Below, piece by piece: positions 4,997 through 8,041 of a stretch of 8,041 nucleotides of DNA. The position numbers were made by a program, and so were the translations under genes. Numbering within the stretch: the stretch's first letter is position 1; each line of letters begins with the position of its first letter. Under the pieces are notes generated by a model. The model ran no database searches. It had not been told where the DNA came from and saw only the letters and a program-made list of their open reading frames with translations. Source of the DNA: Clostridiales bacterium (lineage in GTDB: Bacteria; Bacillota; Clostridia; Saccharofermentanales; UBA5734); the NCBI GenBank assembly GCA_003451915.1, contig DMJC01000021.1, positions 1 to 8,041 on the forward strand, given 5' to 3'.

Positions 4997-6754
4997 TCAA
5001 GGCTTATCGACCATTATAGAATCATTGCCAGGTTTAAATTCATACTCTTCCCACGTGATATTATTAACAGTAAAAGTAATAGAATTTATTTTTTTGTTAA
5101 TATTTCCAGTTACGAATGTACACTGACCATTGCTGTCTGTCAATGCAATGCCAGAGGTTCCGTTGCTCCATGAACCATATACGGACGCGCCTTCACAAAC
5201 AGGTCCTACAGTCACAATCACGGTGGCTCGCCAGGTCACCGGATTCACCTTTTCTGAGCTGCCTGCGAGCCCGGCTGTCTCAATACTCTGATTCAATAAA
5301 TTGTCTACAATCACCATGATGTTGTCCGTATCACTCAGTCCTGCCGAATCAGTTGCTGTCACACCAATTGTATGGCTACCCTCAGTGTATACAGTCGTAT
5401 CCCAGTAAGCAGACCAGCCATCTGCACCGTAAGTGTCTGTGCAGACGGGATCACCATCAATCATAAATTCTACACTGCTGACTGGATTTGTCCCTTCGAC
5501 GATCTCAGCAGATATCAGTACAGTGCCCTTCACTGTGCTGTTATTGAGCGGTTCAGTGATATTCACGACCGGAGGATCATCAGCCGGCGGTAAAACAACA
5601 CCCGCAGCCTCATCGGCATCAACCAGGCCATAACCATACCAGTTGTCACGCCCGGTGCTGCCAAGGTCATCCGCCGTTGCTTGCAACTGGCTGCGGATAG
5701 AAGCGGGCCCAGATATGCCAGATGCGATAACCAGCGCTGCAGTACCGGCGACATGTGGCGATGCCATCGAAGTACCGCTATAAGTCGCGTAGGAGCCGTT
5801 GCGGATCGTTGAATAAATATTACTGCCGGGGGCGGCCAGTTCAACAGCCGGACCCGTGCTTGAAAACGACGCCCGCTGGTTCAGGGAATCAGTGGCAGCT
5901 ACTGCGATGACCGACTCATACTGGGCCGGAAAACCTACGGTGTTGCCAGTTCCGTCACTCGTTCCGCTATTGCCGGCAGACGCGACGTGAAGAACACCAG
6001 CGTTGTATGCATTGTCGTATGCCAGTTGAACAGATATGCCCGGGTCTGTCGAACTGCCGAAACTATTGTTGGTGACCTGGATACCGTTTTCGACACACCA
6101 GTCCAGTGCAGCAATGACGTCACTGAAATTGCCGCTGCCGCGGCGGTTTAAAACCTTCAAAGCATAAACTGAAACCTCAGGTGCGACACCAACTATTCCG
6201 GCTTCATTGATTACAGCCGCGATGGTTCCGGCCACATGGGTTCCGTGATTGTTATCATCCATGGGATTGCTGTCATTATTGACAAAATCATAGCCACCGG
6301 CATAACGTCCGGCAAGGTCGGGGTGATTGTAATCAACACCCGTGTCGATAATGGCAATCTTAACTCCGGCGCCTTTGTTGTTGTAAGTGCTATGGACGCT
6401 ATCTGCGCCGACTTGTCTGATTCCCCATGGATAGGAATCTTCGAGTGCGAAGATTTGCACATCACGTTCGATCCGCGCAACAGCGGGATTTTTTTGCATA
6501 GCAGCAACCGCAGTTGCTGGCAAGGACGCCGCAATTGCTGGTATGATGCTGTAGGTGTGTCGAATCGAACCGCCAGCTGACCGGATCAATGCCATTTCCG
6601 AAGCGCCTGGCTGCTGGTGAAAGGCAACCATGACGTCAACCTTTTCCGCAGCCATCGGCATGGCAGCAACCTGAACTGGAAGTGCAAAAAGCAGGAAAAC
6701 TGAAATCAGCCAAATCAACAATTTAACAGGATGGGAATTCTTGGAACAATTCAT
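4997..6754 (-). CDS. Secreted subtilisin-like serine protease (S8) with propeptide and Ig-like C-terminal modules
   Basis: A 585-residue extracellular protease. Residues 1-31 are a signal peptide (basic start, hydrophobic KLLIWLISVFLLFALPV, likely cleavage after VAA at 29-31). Residues about 37-103 match the I9 inhibitor propeptide. The S8 catalytic domain covers about 108-385, with D137 (IIDTG), H170 (NNHGTHVAGT), oxyanion N262 (SAGNSG) and S329 (GTSMASPHVAG), so it should be active. Residues about 393-484 form a bacterial Ig-like domain (VNITEPLNNSTVKG...GSHTIGVTATDSAG), and 505-585 a second beta-sandwich-like module (TVIVTVGPVCEGASVYGSWS...TDSNGQCTF). No LPxTG, S-layer or other anchor is visible. 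The frame is open to a TTG at 6760, but the ATG at 6754 has GAGG (6763-6766) 8 bases upstream. It is probably transcribed alone or with the isomerase gene about 200 bases upstream; substrate unknown. Confidence 0.94.
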   Translation of the reverse strand: MNCSKNSHPVKLLIWLISVFLLFALPVQVAAMPMAAEKVDVMVAFHQQPGASEMALIRSAGGSIRHTYSIIPAIAASLPATAVAAMQKNPAVARIERDVQIFALEDSYPWGIRQVGADSVHSTYNNKGAGVKIAIIDTGVDYNHPDLAGRYAGGYDFVNNDSNPMDDNNHGTHVAGTIAAVINEAGIVGVAPEVSVYALKVLNRRGSGNFSDVIAALDWCVENGIQVTNNSFGSSTDPGISVQLAYDNAYNAGVLHVASAGNSGTSDGTGNTVGFPAQYESVIAVAATDSLNQRASFSSTGPAVELAAPGSNIYSTIRNGSYATYSGTSMASPHVAGTAALVIASGISGPASIRSQLQATADDLGSTGRDNWYGYGLVDADEAAGVVLPPADDPPVVNITEPLNNSTVKGTVLISAEIVEGTNPVSSVEFMIDGDPVCTDTYGADGWSAYWDTTVYTEGSHTIGVTATDSAGLSDTDNIMVIVDNLLNQSIETAGLAGSSEKVNPVTWRATVIVTVGPVCEGASVYGSWSNGTSGIALTDSNGQCTFVTGNINKKINSITFTVNNITWEEYEFKPGNDSIMVDKP

Positions 6755-6824
6755 AATCAAAACCTCGATTCACAAATCAGAAAAGAACAGCCTATCTCTT
6801 GCTAAACGATTACTCCACAGCCTT

Positions 6825-6830
6825 ATTATA
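6825..6830 (-). promoter_or_regulatory. Possible -10 box for the protease gene
   Basis: A perfect TATAAT occurs on the minus strand about 70 bases before the protease start. The matching -35 position (17 bases upstream) reads ACTTTT, a poor match; the better TTGTCA (6854-6859) is 23 bases away, too far for a normal spacing. There is no TGn extension. The site is plausible by position only. Confidence 0.35.
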
Positions 6831-6893
6831 CTCTCATTTTAATCATAAAAAGTTGACAAATAAAAAAAGACGCCATTTAAAAAAGCGCCGTTT

Positions 6894-6949
6894 TGCCAGT
6901 TGCGTTTTGGTGCCAGGCACCAAAACGCAACTGGCACCAAAATGTAACT
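6894..6949. repeat. Palindromic hairpin repeat, copy 5 (perfect 21-bp arms plus extra right half)
   Basis: Positions 6894-6936 form a perfect palindrome, 21-base arms around an unpaired A at 6915. The right half is repeated once more, with changes, as GGCACCAAAATGTAACT (6933-6949), a 17-base period. It lies between the isomerase stop and the protease promoter region. After it on the minus strand come two T-runs (within 6861-6886), so the hairpin might end isomerase transcription, but the T-runs are more than 10 bases from the stem. Confidence 0.95.
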
Positions 6950-6962
6950 AAAGCCACCGCTC

Positions 6963-8012
6963 TCAGGTTAGCCGGCTGAGCATCTCGTGGTGGCGGCGGA
7001 CTTGCTCGACCTCGTCGACGAGGTAGGCGAGGCCGCGGTCTTGCTGATCGCGCTGGCCTTCGAATTCGGAGTTGATGTAGCCGTCGAAGCCGTTTTCGCG
7101 CAGCAGGCGCAGCGGGGTTTCATAATCGATGCACAGGTCTTCGTACTGCCCGGGTTTGCCGGGGATCTCGGTCATGTTGTAGAACTTGCCGTGGATGCTG
7201 ACGATGTATGGGATAATCTCGACAATGTCCTCGGGCCGTGCGGCCATTTCATGCAGGCACAGCCGGTTGATCATCGAATTGTCCAGACCGTGGCCGGCAA
7301 ACTTTTCGTTGACAACCTTGTGCATCTCGGGTTGAGCATACTGCTTGTTGTTAGCCAGGATGAAATCGACGACATCGGGGTTTTTAGCATGCCGGCGAGC
7401 ATAATCGATCCACACCTGTGACGGCGAGTGCTGGAAAATGCCCATATCCGGCACAAGACCGACGTGCTTGCTGCCTGTGCGCTGCGCCAGGTCGATCATC
7501 AGCTCGCACTGGCGGATCCGTTCATCCGACATCCAGCCGCCCATACCATAGACCGGCCCGCGCGGCTTGATCGGAATCGGCGCATGGATCTCACGCCAAA
7601 TCCGTACGTTGAATTTTTCAGCTGTGTCGAGCGCCATCTCGATTACCTCGGTTGGCACCGCCGACAACGGCCGGACATTGGCAAAGCCAAGCCGTGCCGC
7701 CAGCTTGATGTCATTTTTCAGCCGTTCCGCCGCCTCGCGGTAGGTTATGACGTGATCACGGAACTGGTGAACATCCATATAAACATCCATCGTGACAGCC
7801 TTCATGTCATAGCGGGCCAGATAGCTGTTCCAGTCGTAAACAAACTCATCCGAAGCAAACGGATAATCGCGGATGGTCTGCTCATCGATGATCTCAATAC
7901 CATCCGTGCCCAGACTCTCGCGAACCTCGCGCACCATGTCTTTCCAGTTCATTTTCCGGAAAAACTGGGCTTGCTGATAACTGTATAAAGAAACGCCTCT
8001 CTTAATCGCCAT
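6963..8012 (-). CDS. Sugar isomerase/epimerase-like TIM-barrel protein (xylose isomerase-like, AP endonuclease 2 fold)
   Basis: A 349-residue cytoplasmic protein of the xylose-isomerase-like TIM-barrel superfamily. The opening KRGVSLYSYQ and GTDGIEIIDEQ (35-45) are the usual first strands. A plausible set of divalent-metal ligands is E141 (WREIHAP, with H143), D189 (VPDMGIF), H274 (SIHGKFY) and E316 (NSEFEGQ), as in other superfamily members. GFANVRPLS (109-117) and the final GYINSEFEGQRD match sugar phosphate isomerase/epimerase proteins found in carbohydrate catabolic clusters. The overall wording also recalls alpha subunits of C-glycoside deglycosidases; no beta subunit is seen, though it could lie right of the window. 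The substrate cannot be told. GGGAGGA (8021-8027) lies 8-9 bases before the ATG at 8012. Any upstream operon partner is outside the window. It is GC-rich (36 of 60 in the row at 7021), which creates long antisense open frames. Confidence 0.85.
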   Translation of the reverse strand: MAIKRGVSLYSYQQAQFFRKMNWKDMVREVRESLGTDGIEIIDEQTIRDYPFASDEFVYDWNSYLARYDMKAVTMDVYMDVHQFRDHVITYREAAERLKNDIKLAARLGFANVRPLSAVPTEVIEMALDTAEKFNVRIWREIHAPIPIKPRGPVYGMGGWMSDERIRQCELMIDLAQRTGSKHVGLVPDMGIFQHSPSQVWIDYARRHAKNPDVVDFILANNKQYAQPEMHKVVNEKFAGHGLDNSMINRLCLHEMAARPEDIVEIIPYIVSIHGKFYNMTEIPGKPGQYEDLCIDYETPLRLLRENGFDGYINSEFEGQRDQQDRGLAYLVDEVEQVRRHHEMLSRLT

Positions 8013-8041
8013 TTTACATGTCCTCCCTGTGCATATCCGGC

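Noticed and set aside
5372..6580. Several open frames on both strands inside the protease region
   Set aside because: They are shadows of the protease, whose catalytic motifs fix the true frame.
6861..6895. Canonical rho-independent terminator after the isomerase gene
   Set aside because: Two T-runs exist on the minus strand, but no G/C stem sits directly before either; the GGCGC and GGCGT segments are direct, not inverted, repeats.
6987..7988. Long plus-strand open frames (6987-7421 and 7428-7988) opposite the isomerase gene
   Set aside because: They are antisense to a gene with clear family motifs; the GC-rich codon pattern creates them, and the translations show no family features.

Overview
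The window looks like a chromosomal accessory region of a bacterium, probably of the Bacillota (Clostridia or Negativicutes type). That placement rests on strong AAGGAG/GGGAGG ribosome binding sites, sigma-A-like promoters, a free-standing pyruvate-kinase C-terminal-domain protein and a secreted subtilase. It is an inference from style, not a marker-gene assignment.

Layout, left to right. (1) 1-701, minus strand: the start of an exopolysaccharide-type sugar transferase (cut by the window edge), preceded by a winged-helix regulator of the EPS-associated MarR type with a clear promoter. (2) 933-2204, plus: a complete acetate kinase (ackA), divergent from the regulator. (3) 2279-2827, minus: a stand-alone pyruvate kinase alpha/beta-domain protein with its own promoter, convergent with ackA. 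(4) 2985-3809, minus: an AT-rich REP-associated tyrosine transposase (RAYT, Y1/HUH family). (5) about 3960-4848, plus: a wrecked ABC transporter, with part of a MacB/FtsX-type permease joined directly to the C-terminal half of an ATPase. (6) 4997-6754, minus: a secreted subtilisin-like protease with propeptide and Ig-like C-terminal modules. (7) 6963-8012, minus: a xylose-isomerase-like TIM-barrel (sugar isomerase/epimerase) protein.

The most striking feature is a family of long palindromes built on GTTGCGTTTTGGTGCC / GGCACCAAAACGCAAC. It has five main sites, at 2211-2266, 2916-3015, 3932-3959, 4829-4885 and 6894-6949, plus a weak degenerate half copy near 827-838. Every gene boundary from ackA rightward carries one. 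The RAYT gene sits inside the set and its last codons and stop are made of the repeat, so the natural reading is a RAYT/REP (BIME-like) system. Three observations merit attention: the outer arm bases differ between copies yet stay complementary; half-sites are tandemly multiplied on one side; and hairpins bracket both the AT-rich RAYT segment and the ABC remnant.

Functionally the intact genes do not form one pathway. Regulator and sugar transferase are likely co-transcribed for surface polysaccharide. Acetate kinase and the pyruvate-kinase-like protein are adjacent but convergent. Protease and isomerase lie in tandem, separated by about 200 bases holding a hairpin and a possible promoter. No RNA gene, CRISPR array or convincing canonical terminator was seen, and no stretch over 300 bases lacks a gene or gene remnant.
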